Assembly: GCF_006861675.1 (NCBI RefSeq)
Contig: NZ_SGJB01000004.1
Location: forward strand, 62,001-126,000
Reading direction: 5' to 3'
DNA from: Peptacetobacter hominis
Lineage (GTDB): Bacteria; Bacillota; Clostridia; Peptostreptococcales; Peptostreptococcaceae
Length of the DNA: 64,000 bases
A program made the translations under genes and the position numbers. Of this stretch, positions 45,733 through 56,648 are shown in pieces. The first letter of the stretch is position 1, and every line of letters begins with the position of its first letter. Below the pieces are notes generated by a model. That model was not told the origin of the DNA. It was given only the letters and a program-made list of their open reading frames with translations, and ran no database searches.

Positions 45733-46185
45733 CTACACCTCCTTCAGACTGTTCCACATTATCACAGCGTCCTCTTTATTGTCGCTGTAATACTCTTTTC
45801 TTATACCAGCCATTTTAAATCCGTATTTTTTATACAGGTTCTGTGCTACAGTATTACTAGCTCTTACTTCAAGTGTCATCGCCGCAATACCATTTTCTCT
45901 ACACAGATTTACCATTTCCTTCATAAGCTCGTTTCCTATTTTTCTTCCTCTGAAATCGCTGTGTACAGCCACATTTGTTATATGTCCTTCATCTATGATA
46001 AGCCATATTCCTACATATCCTACAATTTTTCCATCTGTTTCAGCGATCAGATATCTGGCATTTTTATTTTTAAGTTCATCTCTGAAAGACTGTTTAGACC
46101 AGTAATCCTCAAAACAGTTTTTCTCAACCTCAAAAACGCCGCCTATATCTTCAGAAGTCATAGGTCTTACTATTATATTTTCCAT
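45733..46185 (-). CDS. rimI: Ribosomal-protein-S18-type N-acetyltransferase RimI
   Basis: A 150-residue GNAT protein in the usual position between tsaB and tsaD. Acetyl-CoA motif [21 protein letters not shown], then [31 protein letters not shown], the RimI hallmark (LEVRxSN...YxKxGF). It acetylates an N-terminal alanine of a ribosomal protein or related substrate. Confidence 0.92.
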   Translation of the reverse strand: MENIIVRPMTSEDIGGVFEVEKNCFEDYWSKQSFRDELKNKNARYLIAETDGKIVGYVGIWLIIDEGHITNVAVHSDFRGRKIGNELMKEMVNLCRENGIAAMTLEVRASNTVAQNLYKKYGFKMAGIRKEYYSDNKEDAVIMWNSLKEV

Positions 46186-46205
46186 TTTCTCCCTCTCTGA
46201 AGCAT

Positions 46206-46928
46206 CTATTTTTCAGATGATGCCTTAAGTTTTTTCATTTTTTCCTCGTACTGCACTTCTGCCTGCGATTTTCTTATATATACAGGTGCTATATCGTAGC
46301 ATGTATGTATTTCCTCACCTTTTTCGTATTTGATTAAAGCTCCTGTACATACACCAGATGCCTTTGATATACAGTTTGCAGGAGACGCAGGTTTTATGTT
46401 TTTGTATTCTGATATCCTGTCAAAATACTTATATACAGCTTCCCCGGCTATTATATATTCATCACCTGAGTTTCCTATTTCCGAAAGAAGCTCATCTATA
46501 TCCCTTACTGATATTTCTGTATCGGCTCTAAGTGTATTTCCGTCATATGAATAATTTGCAGTATATACATGAGTTCTCTGTGCATCCAGTATTGCACATA
46601 TTTTTCTATCTGTCGGCTCTATATTGTATGCTATTGTTTCAAGCGAGTCCACAGATATTACAGGTATGTTGTTTACATGAGCAATCGCCTTTGCAGTTGC
46701 CATTCCTATTCTAAGTCCTGTAAAAGAACCCGGCCCGACAGATACCGCAATTGCATCTATATCCTCGATGCTTATATCGCTCATTTCAAGCATTTTTTCT
46801 ATTATCGGCATAAGTTTCTGCGAGTGCGTTTTCTTGTCATTTATTATATATTCACATACAGGTGTATTCCCATCAAATAAAGCTGCACTGCACGCCTTTG
46901 TCGATGTATCGATTCCCAGTATCTTCAT
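46206..46928 (-). CDS. tsaB: tRNA threonylcarbamoyladenosine synthesis protein TsaB
   Basis: A 240-residue inactive ASKHA paralogue that acts as scaffold for TsaD. ILGIDTSTKACSAAL at the N-terminus and VSVGPGSFTGLRIGMATAKAIA are diagnostic. The start codon directly follows the tsaE stop without a gap. The C-terminal about 30 residues are Lys/Glu-rich. Confidence 0.94.
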   Translation of the reverse strand: MKILGIDTSTKACSAALFDGNTPVCEYIINDKKTHSQKLMPIIEKMLEMSDISIEDIDAIAVSVGPGSFTGLRIGMATAKAIAHVNNIPVISVDSLETIAYNIEPTDRKICAILDAQRTHVYTANYSYDGNTLRADTEISVRDIDELLSEIGNSGDEYIIAGEAVYKYFDRISEYKNIKPASPANCISKASGVCTGALIKYEKGEEIHTCYDIAPVYIRKSQAEVQYEEKMKKLKASSEK

Positions 46929-47402
46929 CTAAAAATTCAGCTCCTCAACCATTTTTTCGTATTTTTCTCCATATGGAATAAGTGTTATCTCTCTTCCCAT
47001 ATCCTTGTATTTAAGCTCTATCTCAAGCCTTTCTTCAGGAAGTATATCGTCGATTATATTTGCCCACTCTATTATACATACGCCGTCTGAATCTATATAT
47101 TCATCGTACCCTATGTCGTACATCTCCTCGCTGCAACCTATTCTATATACATCGAAGTGATAAAGTGGCATCCTTCCCTCGTATTCATTTACTATTGTGA
47201 ATGTCGGACTTGTTATATAGTCCTCCACTCCAAGAGACTCCGCAAAACTCTGAGTAAAAGTCGTTTTTCCCGCTCCAAGGTCTCCTATCATGCAGATAAC
47301 AGTTCCTGGAAATACTTTCTCTCCCAGAATTTTACCGATTTCTCTTGTCTTACTTTCATCTTCCAAAAAAAATCTCTTCATATTTTTCTCCAACTCTGTC
47401 AT
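46929..47402 (-). CDS. tsaE: tRNA threonylcarbamoyladenosine ATPase TsaE
   Basis: A 157-residue P-loop ATPase of the TsaBDE complex. Walker A GDLGAGKTTFTQSFAESLG, then TSPTFTIVNEY and LYHFDVYRI, all typical. First gene of the tsaE-tsaB-rimI-tsaD operon on the minus strand. Confidence 0.96.
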   Translation of the reverse strand: MTELEKNMKRFFLEDESKTREIGKILGEKVFPGTVICMIGDLGAGKTTFTQSFAESLGVEDYITSPTFTIVNEYEGRMPLYHFDVYRIGCSEEMYDIGYDEYIDSDGVCIIEWANIIDDILPEERLEIELKYKDMGREITLIPYGEKYEKMVEELNF

Positions 47403-47451
47403 ATTTCTGATATACCATTTTATTTTTGTTTATTTTATAAAAACAGTATAA

Positions 47452-48621
47452 CTATTTTCTATAAACTATTTTTCCGTCTATTATAGTGCATTCCACATTT
47501 GAACTTATCTCAAAAGGATTGCCGTACCATATTACTATATCCGCATCTTTACCTTCTTCAAGTGATCCCACTCTATCCAGTATTCCAAGAGTTTTTGCAG
47601 GATTTATAGTAACTGCTTTAAGCGCTTCCTCTCTTTTCATTCCATTTTTAATTGCTATTCCCGCACATATTGGCAGATATTGTATCGGTGTTTCCGGATG
47701 ATCTGTCATAAGACTTACAGGAATTCCGGCATTCGATAGGATACCGGCAGTTTCAAATGTAAGGTTTCTAAGTTCAGGTTTTGATTTATCTGATATAGAA
47801 GGTCCTACTATTATCGGATAATCCTCTTTTTCCTCGAGCAACTCATCTACTATCAGATGTCCCTCTGTACAGTGGTCAAGAGTTAGCTTTAAGTCAAATT
47901 CCTTTGCTATTCTTATCGCTGTAAATATATCATCGGCTCTGTGAACATGAGCTTTCAGAGGTATTCTTCTTCTAAGTACAGGTATCAGACTTTCAAGTTT
48001 CATATCGTATTCAGGTTTGTCTACATCATTTTCATCTGACTCGCTATAGAAGTTCATCTCGTCCATATAGTCCTGCGCTTTTTTGAATGTTTCTCTAAGC
48101 GTCGCCGCTATTGCCATTCTTGTCTGAGGACTTTTTTCATTCTGACCGTAACAGCTTTTAGGGTTTTCACCAAAAGCTATTTTTACCGCCACGGGATTTT
48201 TTATTATCATTTTGTCTATTCTTTTTCCAAAAGTTTTTATTGCTATACACTGTCCACCTATAATATTGGCACTTCCTGGAGTTGTACATACAGAAGTTAT
48301 ACCTCCTTTGTACGCGTCTGCAAAACTTTCATCCATTGGATTTATGGCATCTATCGGATTTAGATGTGGAGTTACAGGATCTGTCTCCTCATTTCCATCT
48401 GCCCCTTCAAATCCAAGACCAGACTCCCATAATCCCATGTGAGTATGCGCATCTATAAATCCAGGATAGATTTCCTTGCCCTCGGCATCTATTATTTCAC
48501 ATTCTTCCGGTGCCTGTATAGATTCTCCTATTTCTTCTATTTTACCGTCATTTACAAGTATATCACCTTTAAATGATCCATTTGTTACAGTGTTTATAAA
48601 TCCATTTTTTATAAGTATCAT
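47452..48621 (-). CDS. Amidohydrolase family protein
   Basis: A 389-residue metal-dependent hydrolase of the amidohydrolase superfamily, close to the imidazolonepropionase-like subgroup. Metal ligands lie in GFIDAHTHMGLWE, KAHVHRADD, LDHCTEGH and SLMTDHPETP; the C-terminal beta-sandwich strand is EGKDADIVIWYG. The start is ATG 48621 with AAAGGA eight bases upstream. The substrate is unknown; it is not a dihydroorotase replacement as far as can be told. Confidence 0.85.
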   Translation of the reverse strand: MILIKNGFINTVTNGSFKGDILVNDGKIEEIGESIQAPEECEIIDAEGKEIYPGFIDAHTHMGLWESGLGFEGADGNEETDPVTPHLNPIDAINPMDESFADAYKGGITSVCTTPGSANIIGGQCIAIKTFGKRIDKMIIKNPVAVKIAFGENPKSCYGQNEKSPQTRMAIAATLRETFKKAQDYMDEMNFYSESDENDVDKPEYDMKLESLIPVLRRRIPLKAHVHRADDIFTAIRIAKEFDLKLTLDHCTEGHLIVDELLEEKEDYPIIVGPSISDKSKPELRNLTFETAGILSNAGIPVSLMTDHPETPIQYLPICAGIAIKNGMKREEALKAVTINPAKTLGILDRVGSLEEGKDADIVIWYGNPFEISSNVECTIIDGKIVYRK

Positions 48622-48658
48622 CTGCATCATCCTTTTCTATTCTTTTAAAAAACAGCAG

Positions 48659-50797
48659 TTATATCTCCATAGAAAGAGAAACTCTGTTTTTCTGTATATC
48701 TACACTTAAAACCTTTACGTCTATTATATCACCTACTGATACAACTTCCATCGGGTCCTTTACTCTTTTTCCCATCTGCGACTTGTGAACAAGCCCATCG
48801 CTTTTTATTCCTATATCGACAAATGCTCCAAAGTCCACTACATTTCTTACTGTACCTTTAAGAACCATTCCTTCTTTTATATCCTCTATCTTTAGGACAT
48901 CTGATCTAAGTATAGGTTTTATACCGTCTTCTCTAGGGTCTCTTCCCGGCCTTTTTATTTCAGAGATTATATCCTTTATTGTCACCGCTCCTGTATTTAA
49001 TATTTCAGCTTCTTTTTCTATCCATTTTTCATCAGTCTTTTTATCTATATCAGATATGTTTCCGTTTTTTATATCATCCTTTGTATATCCAAGGTCAGCT
49101 AACATTTTTTCACATATGCTGTAACTTTCAGGATGTACACCTGTAGAATCAAGTGGATTTTTGGCATTCGGTATTCTAAGGAATCCCGCACACTGAGTAT
49201 AAGCCTTTGGTCCAAGTTTTGATACTTTTTTTAGCTCTTTTCTATCTCCAAAAGGTCCGTTTTCCTCTCTGTATGCCACTATATTTTTCGCAACAGCCTT
49301 ACTTATTCCAGCAACATGTTCAAGAAGAGACGCTGAAGCTGTATTAAGGTCTGCTCCTACACTGTTTACCGCATCTTCTACCACTCCATCCAGAACTTCC
49401 TCCAGTCTTTTTGCATTCAGGTCGTGCTGGTACTGTCCTACTCCTATGCTCTTTGGATCTATTTTTATAAGTTCCGCAAGAGGGTCCTGTATTCTTCTAC
49501 CTATTGATATAGCACCTCTTATAGAGACATCTACATCCGGATGTTCTGCTGCTGCAAGCTCTGATGCCGAATATACAGATGCTCCGGCCTCATTTGCTAT
49601 TATATACTGCACATTCAGATTATTTTCCCTGATTAAATCAGATATGAATATTTCAGATTCTCTAGATGCTGTTCCATTTCCTATAGCAACTATATCTATA
49701 GAATATTTTTTTATCATATCGAGAATATCTTTCTTTGCCTTTTCCTGAGCTTTTTCACTTCCTGTTACATAAGCAACTGTATAGTCCAGGAATTTTCCAT
49801 TTTTGTCCACTACTGCAATCTTACATCCCGTTCTTATACCCGGGTCAAATCCCATTACAGTTTTTCCCGATATAGGAGGCTGTAGAAGAAGACTCTTCAG
49901 ATTTTCCCCAAATACTTTTATTGCTCTTTCCTGAGCCTTTTCAGTAAGTTCAGTTCTTATCTCTCTTTCAATAGATGGATATATAAGTCTCTTGTATGAA
50001 TCCTCTATCGCATCCACTACTATTTTGTGGGAATCTCCAGAAAGTTTTTTAGCAAATCTTCTTTCTATCCATGATTTTACCGGTTCATCATTTATTTCTA
50101 TTTTTACTTTCAGTACTTTTTCTTTTTCTCCTCTGTTTATCGCAAGGATTCTGTGAGGAGCTATATATTTTACAGCCTCCGAATAATCCCGATACATCTG
50201 ATATACTCCTGCATCCTCTTCAGATGATTTAGAGACTATTTTTCCTCTTTCTCTAACTGTATTTCTCAGATATTTTCTGACATCAGCATCGTCTGAAACA
50301 ATTTCTGCTATTATATCATTTATACCCTTAAATACATCATCAACAGACTCTACTCCAACTTCTTTGTTTATATATTTCTGAGCCTCTTTTCCAACATCGG
50401 GAATTTTTCCGTATAATACTTCAAGCGCCGGTTTTTCCAGTCCTTTTTCCTTAGCTATTGATGCTCTAGTTCTTTTTTTCTGTTTGAATGGAGCATATAT
50501 ATCCTCTGCTTCCTGAAGTGTTTTTGCCTCTTCTATTGATTTTTTTATTTTATCAGTAAGCTTTCCCTGTTCCTCTATAAGTCTCTGTATATCCTCTTTT
50601 CTCGATTCGAGATTTCTTAGGTATACAAGTCTGTCGTACAGATTTCTAAGAACGGTGTCGCTTAGTTCTCCAGTCATTTCCTTTCTGTATCTCGCAATAA
50701 AAGGTATTGTATTTCCCTCGTCTATAAGTTTTATCGTATTTTCAATCTGAAAATCCTTTAGTTTAAATTCCTCTTTCAGTATGTCTGAAACTTTCAT
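48659..50797 (-). CDS. tex: Tex family S1 RNA-binding transcription accessory protein
   Basis: A 712-residue Tex protein. The N-terminal helical part contains FIARYRKEMTGELSDTVLR; then the YqgF-like fold with FDPGIRTGCKIAVVD; then HhH motifs (VAGISKAVAKNIVAYREENGPF in part, and KLGPKAYTQCAGFLRI). A C-terminal S1 domain follows: GMVLKGTVRNVVDFGAFVDIG, then DGLVHKSQM. It binds nucleic acid and influences transcription; in several bacteria it supports toxin gene expression or stress survival. Confidence 0.95.
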   Translation of the reverse strand: MKVSDILKEEFKLKDFQIENTIKLIDEGNTIPFIARYRKEMTGELSDTVLRNLYDRLVYLRNLESRKEDIQRLIEEQGKLTDKIKKSIEEAKTLQEAEDIYAPFKQKKRTRASIAKEKGLEKPALEVLYGKIPDVGKEAQKYINKEVGVESVDDVFKGINDIIAEIVSDDADVRKYLRNTVRERGKIVSKSSEEDAGVYQMYRDYSEAVKYIAPHRILAINRGEKEKVLKVKIEINDEPVKSWIERRFAKKLSGDSHKIVVDAIEDSYKRLIYPSIEREIRTELTEKAQERAIKVFGENLKSLLLQPPISGKTVMGFDPGIRTGCKIAVVDKNGKFLDYTVAYVTGSEKAQEKAKKDILDMIKKYSIDIVAIGNGTASRESEIFISDLIRENNLNVQYIIANEAGASVYSASELAAAEHPDVDVSIRGAISIGRRIQDPLAELIKIDPKSIGVGQYQHDLNAKRLEEVLDGVVEDAVNSVGADLNTASASLLEHVAGISKAVAKNIVAYREENGPFGDRKELKKVSKLGPKAYTQCAGFLRIPNAKNPLDSTGVHPESYSICEKMLADLGYTKDDIKNGNISDIDKKTDEKWIEKEAEILNTGAVTIKDIISEIKRPGRDPREDGIKPILRSDVLKIEDIKEGMVLKGTVRNVVDFGAFVDIGIKSDGLVHKSQMGKRVKDPMEVVSVGDIIDVKVLSVDIQKNRVSLSMEI

Positions 50798-50854
50798 ATC
50801 ATCACCTCTTCGTCAGACTCTCTTTTTCATATTCTTATTATAACTGTTATCACC

Positions 50855-50902
50855 AAAAAGGAGAAGTGAAACCGGCTATATACCGATAATTCCACTTCTC
50901 CT
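50855..50902 (-). terminator. Terminator of prfB
   Basis: Stem AGGAGAAGTG/CACTTCTCCT with an inner CGGTAT-type hairpin, then TTTTT on the minus strand, 8 bases after the prfB stop. Confidence 0.75.
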
Positions 50903-50909
50903 ATAGAGT

Positions 50910-52020
50910 CTATTTTCCAAGTTTGTTCATCTTCAGATATTCATTTATAAACATATCTATATTTCCATCCATAACACTGTCGACATTTCCTGTTTCGGCA
51001 TTTGTTCTATGGTCTTTTACCATTTTATACGGCTGGAATACATATGATCTTATCTGACTTCCCCAGGTAATCTGTGTATATTTTCCCTGAAGGTCTTCTA
51101 TTTTCTCCTTCTGTTCAGCCTCTTTTATAGCCACAAGTTTTGCAACAAGCATCTTCATTGCAACTTCTCTGTTTAGATGCTGAGATCTTTCATTCTGACA
51201 CTGTACAGTTATTCCTGTAGGCAGATGAGTTATTCTGACAGCTGAATCTGTAGTATTTACATGCTGTCCACCTGCACCTGATGCTCTATATGTGTCGATT
51301 TTCAGGTCGCTCTGATTTATATCGACTTCTATATCCTCGTCGATTTCAGGCATCACATCGACCGATGCAAACGATGTGTGTCTTTTTCCTGATGGATCAA
51401 ACGGAGATATTCTTACTATTCTGTGAACACCTTTTTCGCCTTTCAGATAACCATAGGCATTTTCTCCCTGCACAAGAATTGTAGCACTTTTTATTCCTGC
51501 CTCAGGGTCTGATATAAGATCAAGAAGTTTTACTTTGTAGTCTCTTCCTTCAGCCCATCTTATGTACATTCTGAGTATCATCTGTGCCCAGTCCTGAGCA
51601 TCAAGTCCACCTGTACCTGAGTTTATCGAAAGTATCGCGTTGTTTCTATCGTACTCTCCGCTTAAAAGAGTATTTATCTTCATTTCATCAATTCTCTTCT
51701 GAAGAGATTTAATCGATGAATATATTTCGCCTTCCACAGAATCATCGTCCTCTTCCTCGCTCAGTTCCATAAGAACCTGTATATCATCAAGAGATGATTC
51801 AAGTGACTCATATGCCTCTATTTTTTCATTGAGCATTTTTGTTTCCTGAAGGATTTTCTGGGCTGACTCATTATCATCCCAGAAATCCTGTCTGTTCATA
51901 TCGTGTTCATTTTTTTCTACTTTTTCTCTGAGTGTATCCACGTCAAAGGGAAACACCCAATTCTTTTATATCTTCAGACATTGATTCTATCTCATGTCTG
52001 TACTCCTGTATATTAAGCAT
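50910..52020 (-). CDS. prfB: Peptide chain release factor 2, programmed +1 frameshift
   Basis: RF2 of 369 residues, made from two frames. The first frame starts at ATG 52020 and has 25 codons ending VSLTGA-type: CTT TGA C at 51943-51948, where a +1 shift reads CTTT-GAC. The second frame continues DVDTLREKVEKN. Downstream it shows the SPF tripeptide (ISPFDPSGKR) and GGQ (ASGAGGQHVN). The stop is UGA, the very codon RF2 recognises, so synthesis is autoregulated. A purine-rich GAATTGGG upstream may act as the stimulating internal Shine-Dalgarno. Annotation tools that ignore the shift miss the first 25 residues. Confidence 0.95.
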
Positions 52021-52037
52021 TTGCTATCATCCTCTCA

Positions 52038-54716
52038 CTATCTTCCACAGCAGTTTTTGTATTTTTTACCACTTCCACATGGACAAGGATCATTTCTTCC
52101 TACTTTTTTGTCTTCGTTATGGCGTGTTTTTGATGCTGATTTTCCCTCTGGATCAGGAGATTCAAGTTTTTCAACATCTACAACAGCTTTTCTTTCTGCA
52201 GGTACTTCTATTGTTATATTGAATAGATATCTTACAGTATCCTCTCTTATAAGTCTGTTCATTTCCTCGAACATATCGAATCCTTCCATTTTGTACGCTA
52301 TAACAGGATCCTGCTGTCCTAAAGCTCTAAGACCTATACCCTGACGAAGCTGATCCATTGCGTCTATATGGTCTATCCAATGGTTATCAACTGACTGAAG
52401 AAGAACTATTCTTTCAACTTCTCTCATTCTTTCAGAACCTATGTGTTCTTCTTTTATTCTGTAAAGAGCCATAGCTATCTCATTTACTTTTTCTATTATT
52501 TCTATAGAATTCATTTTTTCAAATTCTACGCCATCAAGACTTCCAATAGGCATGAATTTAGTATACATGTATTTTCTGAATTCATCAGAATCGAATTTAC
52601 CTTCTGAATCAAATGCGTCAACAGCATCAGATATCATCTGGTGTATCATATCCCGTATCTGATTTTCAAGGTTTTCACCGGCAAGAACTCTTCTTCTTTC
52701 AGCATATACAACCTCTCTCTGTTTATTCATAACATCGTCATACTGAAGTACGTGCTTTCTTATACCAAAGTTTTTACCTTCTACTTTTTTCTGTGCAGAC
52801 TCTATAGATTTTGTAAGGAATCTATGCTCTATAGGCATATCATCTTCAAGCCCTACCTTATCTACTAGTCCCTGCATTCTATCTGAACCGAAAAGTCTCA
52901 TAAGATCATCATCAAGCGCTATATAGAATCTTGAAGTACCCGGGTCTCCCTGTCTTCCGGCACGACCTCTAAGCTGGTTGTCTATACGTCTTGATTCATG
53001 TCTTTCAGTACCTATTATACAAAGTCCTCCAGCCTCTAAAACAGCTTTCTGCTCTTCATCTGTCTGAACCTTGAATTTTTCATAAAGTTCTTTGTATGTT
53101 TTTCTTGCTGCATCAAGCTCTTCATTTTCCTCTATTCCGGCAGTTTCATTTGCAGCATTTACTCTGTTTATTATTTCATCTGTGAAGTTTAATCTCTTCA
53201 TTTCTTTTATTGCCATAAATGAAGGGTTTCCTCCAAGAAGTATATCTGTACCCCTTCCGGCCATATTTGTTGCTATTGTAACAGCTCCAAGTCTACCTGC
53301 CTGAGCAACTATCTCTGCCTCTTTTTCGTGATACTTGGCATTTAGAACCTCGTGTTTTATTCCTCTTTTTCTAAGTATATCTGAAAGCATTTCAGATTTT
53401 TCTATAGATACAGTACCTACAAGAACCGGCTGATTTTTTGCATGTCTTTCAGCTATATCATCAGCAACCGCATTGAATTTTCCTTTTGTGCTTTTGTATA
53501 CTACATCTGCAAGGTCTTTTCTTATCATCGGCTTGTTTGTAGGAACCTGGAATACGTCCATTTTGTATATTGCCTTGAATTCCTCTTCCTCTGTTTTTGC
53601 AGTACCTGTCATTCCTGAAAGCTTATTGTACATTCTGAAGTAGTTCTGGAATGTTATTGTTGCAAGAGTTTTTGACTCTCTCTGAACTGTAAGTCCCTCT
53701 TTTGCCTCAATCGCCTGGTGAAGTCCGTCTGAATATCTTCTACCAAACATAAGACGTCCTGTAAACTCGTCAACTATAACTATCTCATCGTCTTTTGCAA
53801 CATAGTCTACATCTCTTTTCATTATTACATGTGCCTTAAGAGCCTGGTTTATATGATGACAAAGCTCTGTATGTGAAACATCAGTTATATTTTCAACATT
53901 GAAATAAACTTCAGCTTTCTTTATACCTGATTCAGTAAGAGATACTGCTTTATCTTTTTCCTCCTGCTCATAATCGTCCGGCTTAAGAGTTGTTATAAAT
54001 GTATTAGCATCTGTATAAAGATGAGTTGATTTATCCCCAGGTCCAGATATTATAAGTGGAGTTCTCGCCTCATCGACAAGTATTGAGTCGACCTCATCGA
54101 CTATTGCATAATGAAGGTCTCTCTGAACCATCTGCTCCTCATGTATTACCATGTTATCCTTCAGATAGTCAAATCCGAATTCGTTGTTTGTTCCGTATGT
54201 TATATCACAGTCGTACTGTTTCTTTCTCACCTTTGGACTCTGACCATGTACTATTACACCTACAGTCATTCCAAGGAATTCATATACTTTTGCCATCTGG
54301 TCGCGGTCACGTTTTGCAAGATAGTCGTTGACAGTTACAACGTGTACCCCTTTACCTTCAAGTGCATTAAGGTAAACAGGACATGTAGCGACAAGTGTCT
54401 TACCTTCCCCTGTTTTCATCTCAGCTATTCTTCCCTCGTGAAGAACCATACCACCTATAAGCTGCACTCTATAGTGTCTAAGCCCAAGTGTTCTTCTTGA
54501 TGCCTCTCTTACTGTAGCAAATGCCTCTGGTAAAAGAGCATCTATTGATTCACCATTTGCCAGTCTTTCTTTAAATATATCAGTCATACCTCTAAGTTCT
54601 TCATCACTCATAGCCATAAACTTTGGCTCAAGTGAGTCTATAAGGTCTGCTTTTTTCTCAAATTTCTTCAGATCTTTACGATCCGCCATGTTAAACAGGC
54701 TATCTAAAAAACTCAT
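52038..54716 (-). CDS. secA: Preprotein translocase ATPase SecA
   Basis: An 892-residue Sec motor. The nucleotide-binding domains have [42 protein letters not shown] and [11 protein letters not shown]. The C-terminal zinc finger is [17 protein letters not shown]. It drives proteins through SecYEG. prfB follows 17 bases after its stop, the same order as in many Firmicutes. No accessory SecA2 was seen. Confidence 0.98.
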   Translation of the reverse strand: MSFLDSLFNMADRKDLKKFEKKADLIDSLEPKFMAMSDEELRGMTDIFKERLANGESIDALLPEAFATVREASRRTLGLRHYRVQLIGGMVLHEGRIAEMKTGEGKTLVATCPVYLNALEGKGVHVVTVNDYLAKRDRDQMAKVYEFLGMTVGVIVHGQSPKVRKKQYDCDITYGTNNEFGFDYLKDNMVIHEEQMVQRDLHYAIVDEVDSILVDEARTPLIISGPGDKSTHLYTDANTFITTLKPDDYEQEEKDKAVSLTESGIKKAEVYFNVENITDVSHTELCHHINQALKAHVIMKRDVDYVAKDDEIVIVDEFTGRLMFGRRYSDGLHQAIEAKEGLTVQRESKTLATITFQNYFRMYNKLSGMTGTAKTEEEEFKAIYKMDVFQVPTNKPMIRKDLADVVYKSTKGKFNAVADDIAERHAKNQPVLVGTVSIEKSEMLSDILRKRGIKHEVLNAKYHEKEAEIVAQAGRLGAVTIATNMAGRGTDILLGGNPSFMAIKEMKRLNFTDEIINRVNAANETAGIEENEELDAARKTYKELYEKFKVQTDEEQKAVLEAGGLCIIGTERHESRRIDNQLRGRAGRQGDPGTSRFYIALDDDLMRLFGSDRMQGLVDKVGLEDDMPIEHRFLTKSIESAQKKVEGKNFGIRKHVLQYDDVMNKQREVVYAERRRVLAGENLENQIRDMIHQMISDAVDAFDSEGKFDSDEFRKYMYTKFMPIGSLDGVEFEKMNSIEIIEKVNEIAMALYRIKEEHIGSERMREVERIVLLQSVDNHWIDHIDAMDQLRQGIGLRALGQQDPVIAYKMEGFDMFEEMNRLIREDTVRYLFNITIEVPAERKAVVDVEKLESPDPEGKSASKTRHNEDKKVGRNDPCPCGSGKKYKNCCGR

Positions 54717-54920
54717 TATTTACATCTCTCCTCTAAAGTTTAGTCTATCTTTCATTTTACCATAAAAATCAGCTTTTTATTATATATTTTACCAATTCCA
54801 AACAATTTTAGTATCTATAGGTATCATTACAAAGAGATATGTTCCTCACTTGTATATAGCTAATGTCTATGATACATTTTAATTGTATTATATTTATTAT
54901 AAGAATAAGGAGATATAATT

Positions 54921-55367
54921 ATGTTAGAGTTCAAAGTAGAGCCCCTAAATTCTTCCATGATAGAAGAATGTGCAAATCTTTTTAGAGATGTTTTTTCAAA
55001 AGAACCATGGAATGACATATATGATTCTGATGATTTGGTTGATAATTATATTCAAAACTTTATAAATATGGATTCTTTTTTAGGTTTTGCAGCTATATAC
55101 AAGGATAGAATCATAGCTGTAAGTCTGGGGATGAAAAAACCTTGGATTAATGGAATTGAATATTACATAGATCAGTTTTACGTATCCAATGATTTTCAGA
55201 ACATGGGGATAGGCAGCAGATTTCTCGATAATATCAACGTATTTCTACAAAATATGAATATAAATGGTATCCTTCTTAATACAGAAGAGTCTTTTCATTC
55301 ATATGATTTTTATATCAAAAACGGATTTAAAAAAGCAGATGGACTTGTCGTAATGTATAAAGATTAA
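54921..55367 (+). CDS. GNAT-family N-acetyltransferase
   Basis: A 148-residue GNAT protein. The acetyl-CoA site is DQFYVSNDFQNMGIGSRFLDNIN, then YDFYIKNGFKKADG near the C-terminus. AAGGAGATATAATT precedes the ATG. Single-gene unit, divergent from secA, closed by a bidirectional terminator. The acceptor is unknown. Confidence 0.85.
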   Translation: MLEFKVEPLNSSMIEECANLFRDVFSKEPWNDIYDSDDLVDNYIQNFINMDSFLGFAAIYKDRIIAVSLGMKKPWINGIEYYIDQFYVSNDFQNMGIGSRFLDNINVFLQNMNINGILLNTEESFHSYDFYIKNGFKKADGLVVMYKD

Positions 55368-55401
55368 AAAACATGCCTCTATAAAATAGAGGCATGTTTT
55401 T
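55367..55401. terminator. Bidirectional terminator
   Basis: A 16-bp perfect stem AAAAACATGCCTCTAT with its complement and a three-base loop, between the GNAT gene and the saccharopine-dehydrogenase-like gene. Confidence 0.85.
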
Positions 55402-55434
55402 ATTTTTCTTATACTATTTATAAATCAGAATATA

Positions 55435-56595
55435 TTATAATTCTGTCCACTCTTCATGCATATATATTTCTCTTTTTTCAAGTTCCTCAAATATCTCCTC
55501 AGGCTTGAATGCATACTCAGGTATTACTATACCTTTTTTCTCCACTTCACCTTTTGCAAGTATTTCAGCTGCTATGGCAAGAGGTATTCCAACGTTTCTT
55601 GTATATGAACGTAATCCTTCCCATCCTTCAACACTTCCATCTGATGCTGGATGAGTATGGTATATTATTCCTCTTTTCTTAACTCCATCTTTTGTTCCTA
55701 CAACTTCTATATGAAGTGAATATCCAAATAGTTCTGTGTTCTTACCTTCTTCACTCTCTACAAGGTAATCTCCTATAAGAGTCATAAGACCAACTTTTTT
55801 GCCATTTACTTCTATTTCAGGATTCTTAAGTATTCCATAATCATAAAGACCTCTTACAAGGTTCATATTCTGCTTAGGCCAAGTTCCTCTTACCTCTATA
55901 AGTTTCACATTTTTATCTTTTAATGCCTCTGCAAGTGTAACTGTTTCAGAATGAGGTATTATATACTGAGTTGTCATTCCATATGGTTCAGGAAGCTTTA
56001 CTTCTCTTGGTCTCGCAAATGGAGGTACCTGTATAAATTCTCCATTTTCAAATACAACTCTGCTTTCAAGTGCAGGATCGTATTCATATGTAGTTGTTTC
56101 TGTTATTGATTTTGAAAATGCTATCGGTCTGAATGAACCATGTGAAACATATACCTCGTCTACTTCATCTAGCTGATTTGCAAGATGCATAGCCATCATC
56201 TGAGTAGTTCCTGGAGTCATACCAAATCCGGGTACACATGTTTTTCCTTTTTCAACAAATAAGTCATTCCACTGATTTTCTTCTCCAAATCCATTAAGAT
56301 TTACTCCATGACAACCTGCCTTTGCTATACATTCTGTAGATTTACCATTTAATGTTATCTGTGTTCCATCCATTACAACGTCGTAGCCCTTCATTATTTC
56401 AGCTGCTTCGTCAACTTTTGTTACATCTATATGAACAACATCCACCCTGTCGTCATTAAGCCATTCTGCAACTTTTTTCGCTTCTTCAAGGTTGTAGTCT
56501 CCTATTGTTATTTTTTCAAAAGAAGAATGCTGTACAAGATCCAGTACTGACTCTCTACTTATTTTTCCTGCTGCTCCTAAACAAAATACTTTCAT
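55435..56595 (-). CDS. Saccharopine-dehydrogenase-like oxidoreductase
   Basis: A 386-residue NAD(P)-dependent enzyme with an N-terminal Rossmann fold (MKVFCLGAAGKISRESVLDL) and a C-terminal part of the saccharopine dehydrogenase family (CVPGFGMTPGTTQMMAMHLA, RGTWPKQNMNLVRGLYDYG). The usual fungal lysine role is unlikely in this anaerobe. As the last gene downstream of the PhnSTU-like transporter and in the same direction, it may handle the imported amino compound. Its substrate is unknown. Confidence 0.8.
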   Translation of the reverse strand: MKVFCLGAAGKISRESVLDLVQHSSFEKITIGDYNLEEAKKVAEWLNDDRVDVVHIDVTKVDEAAEIMKGYDVVMDGTQITLNGKSTECIAKAGCHGVNLNGFGEENQWNDLFVEKGKTCVPGFGMTPGTTQMMAMHLANQLDEVDEVYVSHGSFRPIAFSKSITETTTYEYDPALESRVVFENGEFIQVPPFARPREVKLPEPYGMTTQYIIPHSETVTLAEALKDKNVKLIEVRGTWPKQNMNLVRGLYDYGILKNPEIEVNGKKVGLMTLIGDYLVESEEGKNTELFGYSLHIEVVGTKDGVKKRGIIYHTHPASDGSVEGWEGLRSYTRNVGIPLAIAAEILAKGEVEKKGIVIPEYAFKPEEIFEELEKREIYMHEEWTEL

Positions 56596-56648
56596 TTTTT
56601 CCTCCTAGATTTATATATATTTTTTTATACAAATTTATTTTAAAATCA

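Noticed and set aside
47452-48621. Dihydroorotase (pyrC) to complete the pyr pathway
   Set aside because: The metal-ligand motifs and N-terminal layout fit the imidazolonepropionase-like amidohydrolases better, and it is not in the pyr operon.
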